Source: Methylobacterium sp. SyP6R
Lineage (GTDB): Bacteria > Pseudomonadota > Alphaproteobacteria > Rhizobiales > Beijerinckiaceae
Length of the DNA stretch: 64,000 nt
Direction: 5' to 3'
Assembly (NCBI RefSeq): GCF_019216885.1
Contig: NZ_JAAQRC020000001.1
Coordinates: forward strand, 1,984,001 to 2,048,000
How positions within the stretch are numbered: position 1 is the first letter of the stretch; the number at the start of each line of letters is the position of its first letter. The position numbers were made by a program, and so were the translations under genes. Below are positions 38,418 to 47,829 of this stretch, one piece after another. The notes beneath the pieces are model-generated. The model saw nothing but the letters and a program-made list of their open reading frames with translations, did no database searches and was not told where the DNA came from.

Positions 38418-41400
38418 ATGCATCTCCTGCGCATCGATACGGTGTCCCTCGACGAGGGCGAGGCGGCGGTCGATCTGGGCCAGGCGCCCGGTGACATCGT
38501 CGCCCTGTCCTTCACCGATTCCGATCTCGCCGGCCTCAGCCAGGCCTATGCAACGCTTTCCGGCGACTGGCCGAGCCTGCGCCTCGCCAAGATGGCGCAG
38601 CTGCGCCACCCGCTCTCGGTCGACCTCTACGCCGATGCGGTGATCGCCCGGGCCCGCTTCGTGCTGGTGCGCTGTCTCGGCGGGCTCGATTACTGGCGCT
38701 ACGGGCTCGAGCGGCTGGCCGAGACCTGCCGGGCGCACGGCATCCCCTTCGCGGTGCTGCCGGGATGCGACCGTCCCGACCCCCGCCTCGCCGCGATCTC
38801 CACGGTCACGCCGGACCTGCGCGACGCGCTCGACGGGTATTTTCGGGCGGGCGGCCCCGAGAACCTGCGTCGGCTCCTCGCCCGGATCGCCGCCGAGCTC
38901 GGCCGCCCGGTCCAGCCCGAGCCGCCCCGGGCCCTGAAGCGGGGCTTTGCCTGGTGCCCGGGCTGCGGCCCGCTCGACGCGGTCGGCCCCGCCTCGCCCG
39001 TCCCGTGCGCCGTTCTGCCCCGGGCCCTCGTGCTCGTCTACCGCTCGGCGATCCTCGGCGGCGACACCGCGCCGGCCATCGCCCTCGCGGCGGCTTTGTG
39101 GGAACGCGGCCTGGCTCCCACGATCGTCGCGGTCGCCAGTCTCAAGGACCCGGAGGCGGTGGCGGCCGTGCGCGAGGCGATCGCCGTGCAGCGTCCCGCC
39201 GTGATCGTCGCCACGACCGCCTTCTCGGCCCGGGACGATGCCGGCTTCGTCCTCGACGCCGCCGATTGCCCGGTGATCCAGGCCTTCACGGTGGGGTCGA
39301 GCCGGGAGGCCTGGGCCGCCTCTTCGCGGGGTCTCGGGGCCGCCGACCTCGCCATGCAGGTGGCGCTGCCGGAATTCGACGGACGGCTCTCGGGCTTCCC
39401 GGTCTCCCACAAGGAAGAGGCGCCGGAGGTCGAAGGGTTTCGCGAGCGCCGGGCGGTGCCGGATTTCGCCGGGATCGCCGCCACCGCCGACCGGGCCGCC
39501 GCCTGGGCCCGCCTCGCCGCGACGCCGCGGGCCGAGCGCCGCCTCGCCCTGGTCCTGTCCGATTACCCGGCCCGGGGCGGGCGGGCCGGCTTCGCGGTCG
39601 GGCTCGACACCCCGGCGAGCACGCGGGCAATCCTCGAACTCCTGGCGGCCGAGGGCTACGCGGTCTCGGACATCCCGGAGCCGGCCGTCCTGATGCGCCG
39701 GCTCACGGAGGAGATCCCGAGCCTCGCGGTGCCGCTCGGCACCTACGAGGCCTGGCATGCCCGGCTGCCGGAGGCGGCCCGCGCGGCGCTTCTCGCCGAG
39801 TGGGGCGAGCCTGCCGACGATCCGGCCGTCATGGACGGCGCCTTCCGGTTCCGGGCGGTCCAAGCGGGCCGGGTGCGCGTGGCGCTCCAGCCGGATCGCG
39901 GCCACAAGGGCGACCGCAAGGCGGGCTATCACGATCCCGACGCGGTGCCGTGCCACGCCTCTCTCGCCTTCCACCTCGCCTTGCGCGAGAGCAGCGATGC
40001 GCTGATCCATCTCGGCACCCACGGCACCACCGAGTGGCTGCCCGGCAAGGCGGTGGCGCTCTCCCCCGCCTGCTGGCCGGCTTTGGCCGTCGGCGCCCTG
40101 CCGGTGGTCTACCCGTTCATCGTCGACGATCCCGGCGAGGCGGCGCCGGCCAAGCGCCGGATCGGCGCGGTCACGATCGGCCACCTGCCGCCGGAGACCG
40201 CGGAAGCCGGCCTCGACCCGGCGGCCGCCACCTTGCGCGAACTGGTGGAGGAATATTCCGCCGCGACCGTGCTCGACCCGCGCCGCGCCGACCTGATCGC
40301 CCGCGGGATCCTGGAGCGGGCCGAGGATGCGGGGCTGCTGGCCGCCGCCGGTATCGACCGCGACACGGCGATGCCGGACGCGCTCGCCGCCCTCGACGCG
40401 CATCTGTGCGACCTCGCCGAGGTGACGATGCGCGACGGGCTGCACGTCTTCGGTGCGAGCCCGGAGGCCCATCCCGGATGCGGTCCGGCCGAGCGCCATG
40501 GGCTCCTGGCCGCCCTCGACGGCCGCTTCGTGCCTCCGGGCCCCTCCGGTTCGCCGGCCCGCGGCCGGGCCGACGTGCTGCCGACGGGGCGCAACCTCGC
40601 GACCCTCGATCCCCGGGCCCTGCCGACCCGGGCCGCCGCGATGCTGGGCGAGACGGCCGCCAGGGAGGTGGTGCGGCGCTATCTCCAGGACGAGGGCGAG
40701 TATCCGGCCCGCCTCGTCATGGATCTCTGGGCCTCTCCCACCCTGCGCACCGGTGGCGAGGACGTCGCGCAGGCGCTGGCGCTGATGGGCGTGCGCCCGA
40801 CCTGGGATCACGCCTCGACCCGGGTGACCGGGTTCGAGGTGCTGCCGCTCGCCCTCCTCGACCGGCCGCGGATCGACGTGACGGTCCGGGTCTCCGGCGC
40901 CTTTCGCGATACCTTTCCCGAGACGCTGGCGCTCCTCGATCGTGCCGCCCGGGCGGTCGCCTCCCGCGAGGAGGACGATGCCGACAATCCGCTGGCCGCC
41001 GCCCGCCGCCGCGGCGAGGCCCCGGCCCGGGTATTCGGGGCGGCCCCCGGCCGCTACGGCGCCGGCACCGCGGCGCTCGCCCTCGACGGGAACTGGACCG
41101 AGCGGGACGACCTCGCCCGGGCCTATCTCGACGCGACTGCGGAGGCGACCGGCGCCGAGGATTCCGATTTCGCCGCCCGGGTCGCGGCGGCGGATGCCTA
41201 TCTCCACGCCTTCGACGTGGCCGAGCGCGACCTCCTCGACGGCGATGCCGGCGCCGACGCGATGGGGGGATTCTCGGCTGCGGCCGAATCCCTCGGCGCG
41301 GCGCCCGTGCTCTACAGCCTCGACACCAGCCGCCCGGAGGCGCCCCGGGCCCGCACCGCCCGCGAGGACGTCGCCCGGCTGGTGCGCGGCCGCCTCGCCC

Positions 41401-41699
41401 ATCCGCGCTGGATCGCCGGGCAGCTCCGCCACGGCTGGCGCGGCGTGCAGGAGCTGGCGCAGGGGCTGGACGCGGTGTTCGTGATGGCCGCCGCCACCGA
41501 CGCGGTCGCGGATGCCGAGATCGACCGGCTCTACGACGCCTATCTCGGCGACCCGGACGTGCTGGGGGCGATCGAGAGCGCCAATCCGGGCGTCGCGCAG
41601 GCGCTCCGCGACCGTTTCGCGAGTTTGCGCGACCGCGGCCTGTGGCGCAGCCGGCGCAACTCGCTCGCCGCCCTCGCGCCGCGCGAGGCCGCCGAATGA
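38418..41699 (+). CDS. cobN: Cobaltochelatase subunit CobN
   Basis: CobN is the large subunit of the aerobic ATP-dependent cobaltochelatase; with CobS and CobT (not in this window) it inserts cobalt into hydrogenobyrinic acid a,c-diamide. The 1,093 residues show the CobN/BchH family pattern, including RVALQPDRGHKGDRKAGYHD, LIHLGTHGTTEWLPGK and PAYYPFIVDDPGE-like sequence. GAGGG precedes the ATG, and the stop overlaps the cobG start as ATGA. Confidence 0.95.
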   Translation: MHLLRIDTVSLDEGEAAVDLGQAPGDIVALSFTDSDLAGLSQAYATLSGDWPSLRLAKMAQLRHPLSVDLYADAVIARARFVLVRCLGGLDYWRYGLERLAETCRAHGIPFAVLPGCDRPDPRLAAISTVTPDLRDALDGYFRAGGPENLRRLLARIAAELGRPVQPEPPRALKRGFAWCPGCGPLDAVGPASPVPCAVLPRALVLVYRSAILGGDTAPAIALAAALWERGLAPTIVAVASLKDPEAVAAVREAIAVQRPAVIVATTAFSARDDAGFVLDAADCPVIQAFTVGSSREAWAASSRGLGAADLAMQVALPEFDGRLSGFPVSHKEEAPEVEGFRERRAVPDFAGIAATADRAAAWARLAATPRAERRLALVLSDYPARGGRAGFAVGLDTPASTRAILELLAAEGYAVSDIPEPAVLMRRLTEEIPSLAVPLGTYEAWHARLPEAARAALLAEWGEPADDPAVMDGAFRFRAVQAGRVRVALQPDRGHKGDRKAGYHDPDAVPCHASLAFHLALRESSDALIHLGTHGTTEWLPGKAVALSPACWPALAVGALPVVYPFIVDDPGEAAPAKRRIGAVTIGHLPPETAEAGLDPAAATLRELVEEYSAATVLDPRRADLIARGILERAEDAGLLAAAGIDRDTAMPDALAALDAHLCDLAEVTMRDGLHVFGASPEAHPGCGPAERHGLLAALDGRFVPPGPSGSPARGRADVLPTGRNLATLDPRALPTRAAAMLGETAAREVVRRYLQDEGEYPARLVMDLWASPTLRTGGEDVAQALALMGVRPTWDHASTRVTGFEVLPLALLDRPRIDVTVRVSGAFRDTFPETLALLDRAARAVASREEDDADNPLAAARRRGEAPARVFGAAPGRYGAGTAALALDGNWTERDDLARAYLDATAEATGAEDSDFAARVAAADAYLHAFDVAERDLLDGDAGADAMGGFSAAAESLGAAPVLYSLDTSRPEAPRARTAREDVARLVRGRLAHPRWIAGQLRHGWRGVQELAQGLDAVFVMAAATDAVADAEIDRLYDAYLGDPDVLGAIESANPGVAQALRDRFASLRDRGLWRSRRNSLAALAPREAAE

Positions 41700-43198
41700 G
41701 CGCCGTGAATCCGGCTCCGCGCCGCGGCTGGTGCCCGGGCCTCGCCCGGCCGATGCCGACCGGCGACGGCCTTCTGGTGCGCCTCCACCCGGTCGCCGGA
41801 CGGCTCACGGCCGATCAGGCGCGAGCGGCCGCGCGGGCGGCACGGGAGGGCGGCAACGGCCTGCTCGACGTGACGGCGCGCGGCAACCTCCAGGTTCGCG
41901 GGGTGACGGCGGAGAGCCACGGGCGGGTCGTCGCGATCCTGGGCGGAGCGGGTCTCGGCGACGTGCGTCACGATGGCGGGCCGCAGCGGCTGACGCTCAG
42001 CGCGCCGCTCGCGGGGGCGGAATGCCTCGCCATCGTCGCGGCGGTGGAGGCGATCGGCCGCGAGGTGACCGGTCTGCCGGCCAAGACCCTGGTGGCGGTG
42101 GAGGACGAGACCGGCGGGCTCGGGCCGGTCGAGGCGGATTGTCGGGTGCGGATTTCGGGCTCCTTCCCCTCCCCAGGCGATCCCGGGCTTGCCCGGTATC
42201 GCGGCAAGTTGTGGGGAGGAGTTGGGGGTGGTGCAGGAGGCACCGCCGAGGTCTCTCCGGCACCACCCCCACCTCCCACTCCTTCCCACAAGCTCGAGCG
42301 ATCTCGGGCAAGCCCGAGATCGCCTGGGGAGGAGAGGCGCGCGCCCCCGATCGTAGGTGAGTTCGAACACGGTTCGACAATCGTGTCGGACAGCATGGGA
42401 GAGCGGGCGCTCCCCACGCTTCAACTCGCCCTCGCGACCCCGTCCGGCCCGATCTGGCTCGCGCCGACCCCCGCCCCCACGGCGCTCGCCACCCTGCGCG
42501 CCCTCCTGCACGGCCTCGCCGCGTCCGGTGCCCGCCGGATGCGGGCCCTATCGGACCGGCAGCGCGACGCCCTCCTCGACGACCTCGACCCCGGCGCGCG
42601 CCCCTCGCCGAGCACCGCCCGCCCCGCCGGCCTGCACGGCCGCACGCTCCTCGCCGAGCTGCCCTTCGGCCGCTGCGACGCCAACCTCCTCGATCGCGTC
42701 GCGGCCTGGAGCGAGGCCCATGGCGACGGCCACTTCGCCCTCACGCCGAGCCGGGGCGTCGTCCTGACCGCCCGGAACGACACCGATGCCGCCGCGTTGC
42801 GCGACGAAGCAGCGGCTGCCGACCTGATCGTCGATCCCGCCGACCCGCGCCGGGCGGTCGCCGCCTGCCCGGGCGCGCCGGCCTGCGCCTCCGGCGGCAC
42901 GCCGGCGCAAAGCCATGCGCTCGATCTCGCCGCTGCCTTCGCGCATTTGGTGCGAGCGGGCGCTACCGCGCACGTCTCCGGCTGCCCGAAGGGGTGCGCC
43001 AGCCCGAGTCAGGCCACCCTCACCCTGATAGGCCGGCCCGACGGCCGCTACGGGGTGGTGCTCGACGGCAACGCCGGGACCGAGACCGACCGCGTGCTCA
43101 CTTTCGGTGCCGTGCTGGAGCGGCTAGAGAGCACACGAATCACCGCCACTCTTCATGACCCCTCGGGCCTGAGAGACGCATTCCGGGAGCCCGCATGA
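41696..43198 (+). CDS. cobG: Precorrin-3B synthase CobG with in-frame repeat insertion
   Basis: CobG is an O2-dependent monooxygenase related to sulfite reductase that makes precorrin-3B. The 500 residues carry the [4Fe-4S] ligands as C-x5-C (CPGAPACASGG) and C-x3-C (VSGCPKGCAS). Unlike other CobGs, residues about 158-212 are encoded by a 165-bp palindromic repeat and read as a Gly/Pro/Ser/Arg-rich insert. The frame stays open across it and both flanks look like normal CobG. The insert lies before the catalytic half, so activity may be kept. It overlaps cobN and cobH by four bases each. Confidence 0.9.
   Translation: MSAVNPAPRRGWCPGLARPMPTGDGLLVRLHPVAGRLTADQARAAARAAREGGNGLLDVTARGNLQVRGVTAESHGRVVAILGGAGLGDVRHDGGPQRLTLSAPLAGAECLAIVAAVEAIGREVTGLPAKTLVAVEDETGGLGPVEADCRVRISGSFPSPGDPGLARYRGKLWGGVGGGAGGTAEVSPAPPPPPTPSHKLERSRASPRSPGEERRAPPIVGEFEHGSTIVSDSMGERALPTLQLALATPSGPIWLAPTPAPTALATLRALLHGLAASGARRMRALSDRQRDALLDDLDPGARPSPSTARPAGLHGRTLLAELPFGRCDANLLDRVAAWSEAHGDGHFALTPSRGVVLTARNDTDAAALRDEAAAADLIVDPADPRRAVAACPGAPACASGGTPAQSHALDLAAAFAHLVRAGATAHVSGCPKGCASPSQATLTLIGRPDGRYGVVLDGNAGTETDRVLTFGAVLERLESTRITATLHDPSGLRDAFREPA
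42168..42332. repeat. Palindromic repeat inside cobG (family B)
   Basis: A 165-bp (55-codon) inverted repeat inside the cobG frame. Outer arms: CCTCCCCAGGCGATCCCGGG... answered by ...CGAGATCGCCTGGGGAGG. Inner arms: GTTGTGGGGAGGAGTTGGGG and CACCACCCCCACCTCCC / TTCCCACAAG. The inner part, TTGTGGGGAGG and GGGGGTGGTGCAGGA, matches the intergenic element at 27554-27691. Confidence 0.8.
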
Positions 43199-43827
43199 AT
43201 CCGCGCCTCGACTATATCCGCGACGGCGCCGCCATCTACGCGCGCTCCTTCGCGATGATCCGCGCCGAATCCGACCTCGCGCGCTTCCACGGCGCCGCCG
43301 AGCGGGTGGCGGTGCGGATGATCCATGCCTGCGGCATGACCGACCTGCCCGCCGACATCGACCTGTCGCCCGACTTCGCCGAGGCCGCCGAATCGGCGCT
43401 GCGCCGCGGCGCGCCGATCCTGTGCGACGTCCGCATGGTCGCCGACGGCGTGACCCGGGCGCGACTGCCGGCCAACAACGACGTGGTCTGCACCCTGTCC
43501 GACCCGCGCGTCCCGGACCTGGCGAAGCGCCTCGACACCACCCGCTCCGCCGCCGCGATGGAATTGTGGCGCGACCGGCTCGCCGGCTCCGTCGTCGTCG
43601 TCGGCAACGCCCCGACCGCCCTGTTCCGCCTGCTCGAGATGCTGGACGAGGGCGTGGCGCCCCCGGCCGCGGTGATCGGCATCCCGGTCGGCTTCGTCGG
43701 CGCGGCCGAATCGAAGGATGCGCTCGCCGCGGATGGAAGGGTGCCGTTCCTGGTGGTGCGCGGCCGGCGCGGCGGCAGCGCCATGGCGGCGGCGGCGGTC
43801 AACGCGCTCGCCAACGAGGTCGAGTGA
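43195..43827 (+). CDS. cobH: Precorrin-8X methylmutase
   Basis: CobH moves a methyl group from C11 to C12 to make hydrogenobyrinic acid. The 210 residues show the RMIHACGMTDLPADI segment with the catalytic His, ILCDVRMVADGVTRARL and VVVGNAPTALFRLLEML. Start overlaps cobG (ATGA) and the stop overlaps cobI by one base (TGATG). Confidence 0.96.
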   Translation: MNPRLDYIRDGAAIYARSFAMIRAESDLARFHGAAERVAVRMIHACGMTDLPADIDLSPDFAEAAESALRRGAPILCDVRMVADGVTRARLPANNDVVCTLSDPRVPDLAKRLDTTRSAAAMELWRDRLAGSVVVVGNAPTALFRLLEMLDEGVAPPAAVIGIPVGFVGAAESKDALAADGRVPFLVVRGRRGGSAMAAAAVNALANEVE

Positions 43828-44618
43828 TGGACGGTCCTTCCGCGTTCCCGGTCGCCGATCCGGCCGAGATGCCGTCCGCGCCGCGAATTGCCGTCACCGG
43901 CACGCTCTACGGGGTCGGCATGGGGCCGGGCGACCCGGATTACCTCACCGTGCGGGCGGTCCGGGTGCTGGAGCGCGCCCACCACCTCGTGCATTTCTGC
44001 AAGGCCGGCAAGCGCGGCAACGCCCGCACCATCGCCGACGCGGTGGTGCAGGACGCGGCCCGCGAATGGCCGCTGCCCTATCCCTACACCACCGAACTGC
44101 ACCCCGAGGACCCGGCTTACGTGGCGGCGCTGGCCGCCTTCTACGACGAGGCGGCGACGAGCCTCGCCGAGGTGCTGGCGTCCGGGCGCGACGTGGCGAT
44201 CCTGTCGGAGGGGGACCCCTTCTTCTACGGCTCGTTCATGCATCTCTGGCGCCGGCTGAAGGACCGGTTCCCGGTCGAGGTCGTGCCGGGCGTCACCGGC
44301 ATGTCGGGCTGCTGGACCCGGGCCAACACCCCGATCACCTGGGGCGACGACGTGCTGACGGTCCTGCCCGCCACCCTGCCCTACGCGACGCTCGTCGCGC
44401 GGCTGAGCACGACCGACGCCGCCGTGGTGATGAAGCTCGGCCGCCACCTGCCGAAGGTGCGCGCGGCGCTGACCGAAGCCGGGCTGATCGGCCGCGCGGT
44501 CTATGTCGAGCGCGGCACCATGGCGGGCGAGACCGTGACGCCGCTCAGCCAGAAGCCCGACGACCGGGCGCCGTATTTCTCGATGGTGCTGGTGCCGGGC
44601 GAGGGCCGCCGGCCGTGA
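43827..44618 (+). CDS. cobI: Precorrin-2 C20-methyltransferase
   Basis: CobI methylates C20 of precorrin-2 with SAM. The 263 residues have the class III methyltransferase N-terminal motif LYGVGMGPGDPDYLTV, the AILSEGDPFFYGSFMHL loop and VEVVPGVTGMSGCWTRA. The ATG at 43827 overlaps the cobH stop by one base. A later ATG (MPSAPRIAV) would shorten the leader by 14 residues. Its end overlaps cobJ as GTGA. Confidence 0.95.
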   Translation: MDGPSAFPVADPAEMPSAPRIAVTGTLYGVGMGPGDPDYLTVRAVRVLERAHHLVHFCKAGKRGNARTIADAVVQDAAREWPLPYPYTTELHPEDPAYVAALAAFYDEAATSLAEVLASGRDVAILSEGDPFFYGSFMHLWRRLKDRFPVEVVPGVTGMSGCWTRANTPITWGDDVLTVLPATLPYATLVARLSTTDAAVVMKLGRHLPKVRAALTEAGLIGRAVYVERGTMAGETVTPLSQKPDDRAPYFSMVLVPGEGRRP

Positions 44619-45370
44619 GCGGTTCCGTCACGGTGATCGGCCTCGGGCCCGGCGATCCGCGCTACCTCACGCCGGCAGCGAGCGCAGCGCTCGAGGAGGC
44701 CGAGGACCTGATCGGCTACTTCCCTTACGTCGCCCGGGTTCCGGAGCGGCCGGGTCTGACGCGCCACGCCAGCGACAACCGGGTCGAGATCGACCGCGCC
44801 CGCCACGCCCTGGAACTCGCCGCCGCCGGCCGCCGGGTCGCCGTGGTGTCGGGCGGCGATCCCGGTGTCTTCGCCATGGCGGCGGCCCTGTTCGAGGCGC
44901 TGGAGGCGGGCGACCCGGCCTGGCGCGCGCTCGCCATCACGGTCGAGCCCGGCATCACCGCGATGCTGGCCGCCGCCGCCCGCGTCGGCGCGCCGCTCGG
45001 CGGCGATTTCTGCGCCATCTCGCTGTCGGACAATTTGAAGCCCTGGGAGGTCGTCACCGCCCGGCTGAGCGCCGTGCTGGCGGCCGACCTCGTGGTGGCA
45101 CTCTACAATCCGATCTCCCGGGCCCGGCCCTGGCAGCTCGGTGCGGCGCTCGCCCTCGCGGCCGAGCACCGCGCGCCGCAGACGCCGGTGATCCTGGCCC
45201 GCGCCGTCGGCCGGCCCGACGAGGCGATCCGCATCCTCCCCCTCGCCGAGGCGCGCACGGCGGAGGCCGACATGGCGACCCTGGTGATGATCGGGGCGAG
45301 CGCGACCCGGCTGATCGCGCGCGAGGGCCAGGTGCCCTTCGTCTACACCCCGCGGTCCGTCACCCGATGA
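44615..45370 (+). CDS. cobJ: Precorrin-3B C17-methyltransferase
   Basis: CobJ methylates C17 and contracts the ring. The 251 residues start from a GTG that overlaps the cobI stop. Motifs are VTVIGLGPGDPRYLTPA, GRRVAVVSGGDPGVFAMAAA, VEPGITAMLAAAARVGAPLG and VVALYNPISRARPWQL. The last 28 bases overlap the antisense cobK gene end. Confidence 0.95.
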   Translation: MSGSVTVIGLGPGDPRYLTPAASAALEEAEDLIGYFPYVARVPERPGLTRHASDNRVEIDRARHALELAAAGRRVAVVSGGDPGVFAMAAALFEALEAGDPAWRALAITVEPGITAMLAAAARVGAPLGGDFCAISLSDNLKPWEVVTARLSAVLAADLVVALYNPISRARPWQLGAALALAAEHRAPQTPVILARAVGRPDEAIRILPLAEARTAEADMATLVMIGASATRLIAREGQVPFVYTPRSVTR

Positions 45371-46098
45371 GCGTCGAGCCAGGCCAGGGCGTCGCGGGCT
45401 TGCGCCACGAAGGGTACGTGCGGCAGCAAGGGCTGCCGCACGATCACCACCGGCAGGGAGAGCGCGCGCGCCGCCGCGATCTTGCCGTAGGTCGCAGCCC
45501 CGCCGGAATTCTTGGTCACCAGCACCTCGACCCGGTGGCGGCGCATCAGCGCCTCTTCCTCCGTCGCGCCGAACGGGCCGCGGGCCTCGATCGCCGTCAC
45601 GTCGATCCCCGGCAGGGCGTCGCCGACCGGCTCGATGGTGCGAACGAGATAGCGGTGCTGCGGCGCCGCCGCGAAGGCGGCGAGTTCGAGCCGGCCGACC
45701 GTCAGAAAAACCCGACGCGGCGTATCGCCCAGGGCCGGCACGGCCTGCGCCACGCTGTCGACCTCGTGCCAGTCGTCGCCGGCCTCCCGCGCCCAGGCCG
45801 GGCGCCGGATGGCGAGGAGCGGCACGCCTGCCGCGCGGCTCGCCAGGGCGGCATTATGGGAGATGACCTTGGCGAAGGGATGGGTGGCGTCGATCAGCGC
45901 CGCGATTCCATGCTCGCGCAGGTAGGCCGCGAGCCCGTCGGCCCCGCCGAAGCCGCCGATACGGGTGTGCGCCGGGAGAGCCAGGGGCGCCGCCGTGCGC
46001 CCGGCGAGCGACAGGGTGACGTCATGATCCGGCCGCTCGGCGAGCAGCCGGACCAGGCTCGCGGCCTCGAAGGTGCCGCCCAGGATGAGGATGCGCAT
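45343..46098 (-). CDS. cobK: Precorrin-6A reductase
   Basis: CobK reduces precorrin-6A with NADPH. The 251 residues start MRILILGGTFEAASLVRLL and include LIDATHPFAKVISHNAA, RRVFLTVGRLELAAF and VTKNSGGAATYGKIAAA. It is the only gene of the cobG-M run on the minus strand: it overlaps the end of cobJ by 28 bases and starts 28 bases before cobL on the other strand. Its promoter must therefore lie in or near the start of cobL. Confidence 0.95.
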   Translation of the reverse strand: MRILILGGTFEAASLVRLLAERPDHDVTLSLAGRTAAPLALPAHTRIGGFGGADGLAAYLREHGIAALIDATHPFAKVISHNAALASRAAGVPLLAIRRPAWAREAGDDWHEVDSVAQAVPALGDTPRRVFLTVGRLELAAFAAAPQHRYLVRTIEPVGDALPGIDVTAIEARGPFGATEEEALMRRHRVEVLVTKNSGGAATYGKIAAARALSLPVVIVRQPLLPHVPFVAQARDALAWLDAHRVTDRGV

Positions 46099-46126
46099 GG
46101 CCGCCTTCTCGCCTGAGGCTCCCGCG

Positions 46127-47341
46127 ATGTCGAGCATTCCACCCTGGCTGTTCATCGTCGGCATCGGCGAGGATGGACGGGCCGGGCTCTCGCCCGCCGC
46201 CGCTTCGGCCCTCGACGGGGCCGGGCTGGTGGTCGGCGGGCGCCGCCACCTGGAACTCGCCGCGCCACTGTCCGCCGAGACCCTGGCCTGGCCGAGCCCG
46301 CTCTCGGATGCCTATCCGGAAATCCTCGCCCGGCGCGGGCAACCGACCTGCGTGCTCGCCACCGGCGATCCGTTCCATTACGGCGTCGGCGCGGAACTCG
46401 CCCGGCTGATGCCGGCGAGCGAGATCGCGGCCTATCCCCAGGCCTCCGCCTTCAGCCTCGCGGCGGCCCGGCTCGGCTGGCCGCTCGCCGAGGTCGCGTG
46501 CCTGACCCTGCACGGGCGGGCGCTGGAGCGGGTGATCCCGCATCTCCAGCCCGGCGCCCGGCTCCTCCTCCTGTCCTGGGACGGGTCGACGCCCGAGACA
46601 CTCGCAGGCCTGCTGGCCGCACGCGGCTTTCCGCGCTCGCGCCTCACCGTGCTCGAAGCCATGGGCGGTCCCCGCGAGCGCCGCCGCAATGCCCTGGCGG
46701 CGGAGTTCTCGGAGGGCGGAATCGACCCGCTCAACACACTGGCGGTCGAGGTGGTGGCCGAGCCCGACGCCCGGGTGATTCCGCTCGCACCCGGCCTCGA
46801 CGATGCCTGGTTCGAGACCGACGGCCAGCTCACCAAGGCGGAGATCCGCGCCATCACACTCGCGGCCTTGCGCCCCCGGCTCGGCCAGCTCCTGTGGGAT
46901 GTCGGCGCCGGCTCGGGGTCGATCGGCATCGAGTGGTCCTTGCGTCATCCGGCAAACCGCGCGATCGCGGTCGAGGCGAAGGAGGAGCGCGCCGCCCGCA
47001 TCCGCCGCAACGCGCGCGATCTCGGCGTGCCCGATCTGCGGGTCGTGATCGGCCGGGCGCCCCAAAGCCTCGCCGGGCTGCCGGCACCGGACGCAGCCTT
47101 CCTCGGCGGCGGCGTCTCCGAGCCTGCCCTGGTCGCGGCGGTCCTGGGGGCGCTTCCCAGCGGCGGGCGCCTCGTCGCCAACGCGGTGACGCTGGAGAGC
47201 GAGGCCCTGCTGCTGCGCTGTCATGCCGAACATGGCGGTACCTTGCGCCGCCTCTCGGTCGCCCGGGCCGAGCCGGTCGGTCACCTCACCGGATGGCGCC
47301 CGGCGATGCCGGTGACGCAATGGGCGCTGACGAAGCCGTGA
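46127..47341 (+). CDS. cobL: Precorrin-6Y C5,15-methyltransferase (decarboxylating)
   Basis: CobL methylates C5 and C15 and decarboxylates. The 404 residues are a fusion of CbiE-like ([34 protein letters not shown]) and CbiT-like halves ([34 protein letters not shown]). The ATG at 46127 has GAGG upstream; an ATG at 46097 is possible. The end overlaps cobE as GTGA. Confidence 0.95.
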   Translation: MSSIPPWLFIVGIGEDGRAGLSPAAASALDGAGLVVGGRRHLELAAPLSAETLAWPSPLSDAYPEILARRGQPTCVLATGDPFHYGVGAELARLMPASEIAAYPQASAFSLAAARLGWPLAEVACLTLHGRALERVIPHLQPGARLLLLSWDGSTPETLAGLLAARGFPRSRLTVLEAMGGPRERRRNALAAEFSEGGIDPLNTLAVEVVAEPDARVIPLAPGLDDAWFETDGQLTKAEIRAITLAALRPRLGQLLWDVGAGSGSIGIEWSLRHPANRAIAVEAKEERAARIRRNARDLGVPDLRVVIGRAPQSLAGLPAPDAAFLGGGVSEPALVAAVLGALPSGGRLVANAVTLESEALLLRCHAEHGGTLRRLSVARAEPVGHLTGWRPAMPVTQWALTKP

Positions 47342-47829
47342 CCCTCTCGATCATCCAGGCGCGGGTTCCAGGAAGCGCCCCGCCGCCGCCCCTCCTGCAC
47401 GGCCCTGCCCGCACCCCCGCCAAGGCGGCGCCCCGCGCCCTCGTCGCCGGCATCGGCTTTCGCCATGCCACCGCGGCCGAGGAGATCCTGGGGCTGGTGG
47501 CGGAGGGCCTGCGGCAGGCGGACTTGGCCGGTGCGCAACTCGCGGCTTTGGCCACCGCCGCGGACCGTGCCGGCGACCCGGCGATCCGCGCGGCGGCCGA
47601 ATCCCTCGGCGTGCCGCTCGTCGCCATCGGGGTCGAGGCCCTGCGCGAGGCCGGCCGCCGGGTCGTCACCCGCTCCGTCCGCATCGAGGCCCTGCGCGGC
47701 GTCGGTTCGCTCGCCGAGGCCGCGGCGTTGGCGGCGGCCGGGCCCGAGGGCCGCCTCGTCCTGCCCCGCATCGCCTCGGCGGGCGCCACCTGCGCCCTCG
47801 CCGCCAGCGGAGACGCCCTTTCGTCATGA
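47338..47829 (+). CDS. cobE: Cobalamin biosynthesis protein CobE
   Basis: A 163-residue CobE protein, related to the C-terminal part of CbiG. It shows the [17 protein letters not shown] core and the [13 protein letters not shown] segment. CobE is found in aerobic cobalamin clusters, but its exact step is unclear. The GTG at 47338 overlaps the cobL stop; an ATG at 47320 would add six residues. The end overlaps the cobM start (ATGA). Confidence 0.88.
   Translation: MTLSIIQARVPGSAPPPPLLHGPARTPAKAAPRALVAGIGFRHATAAEEILGLVAEGLRQADLAGAQLAALATAADRAGDPAIRAAAESLGVPLVAIGVEALREAGRRVVTRSVRIEALRGVGSLAEAAALAAAGPEGRLVLPRIASAGATCALAASGDALSS

Noticed and set aside
37743..41432. A very long open frame (over 1,200 codons) opposite cobN, and similar ones opposite uvrA (5251-8676) and the sugar transferase region (53620-56727)
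   Set aside because: These are shadows caused by GC-rich third positions. They are Arg/Gly/Ala/His-rich, show no domain, and cross real genes and gene borders.
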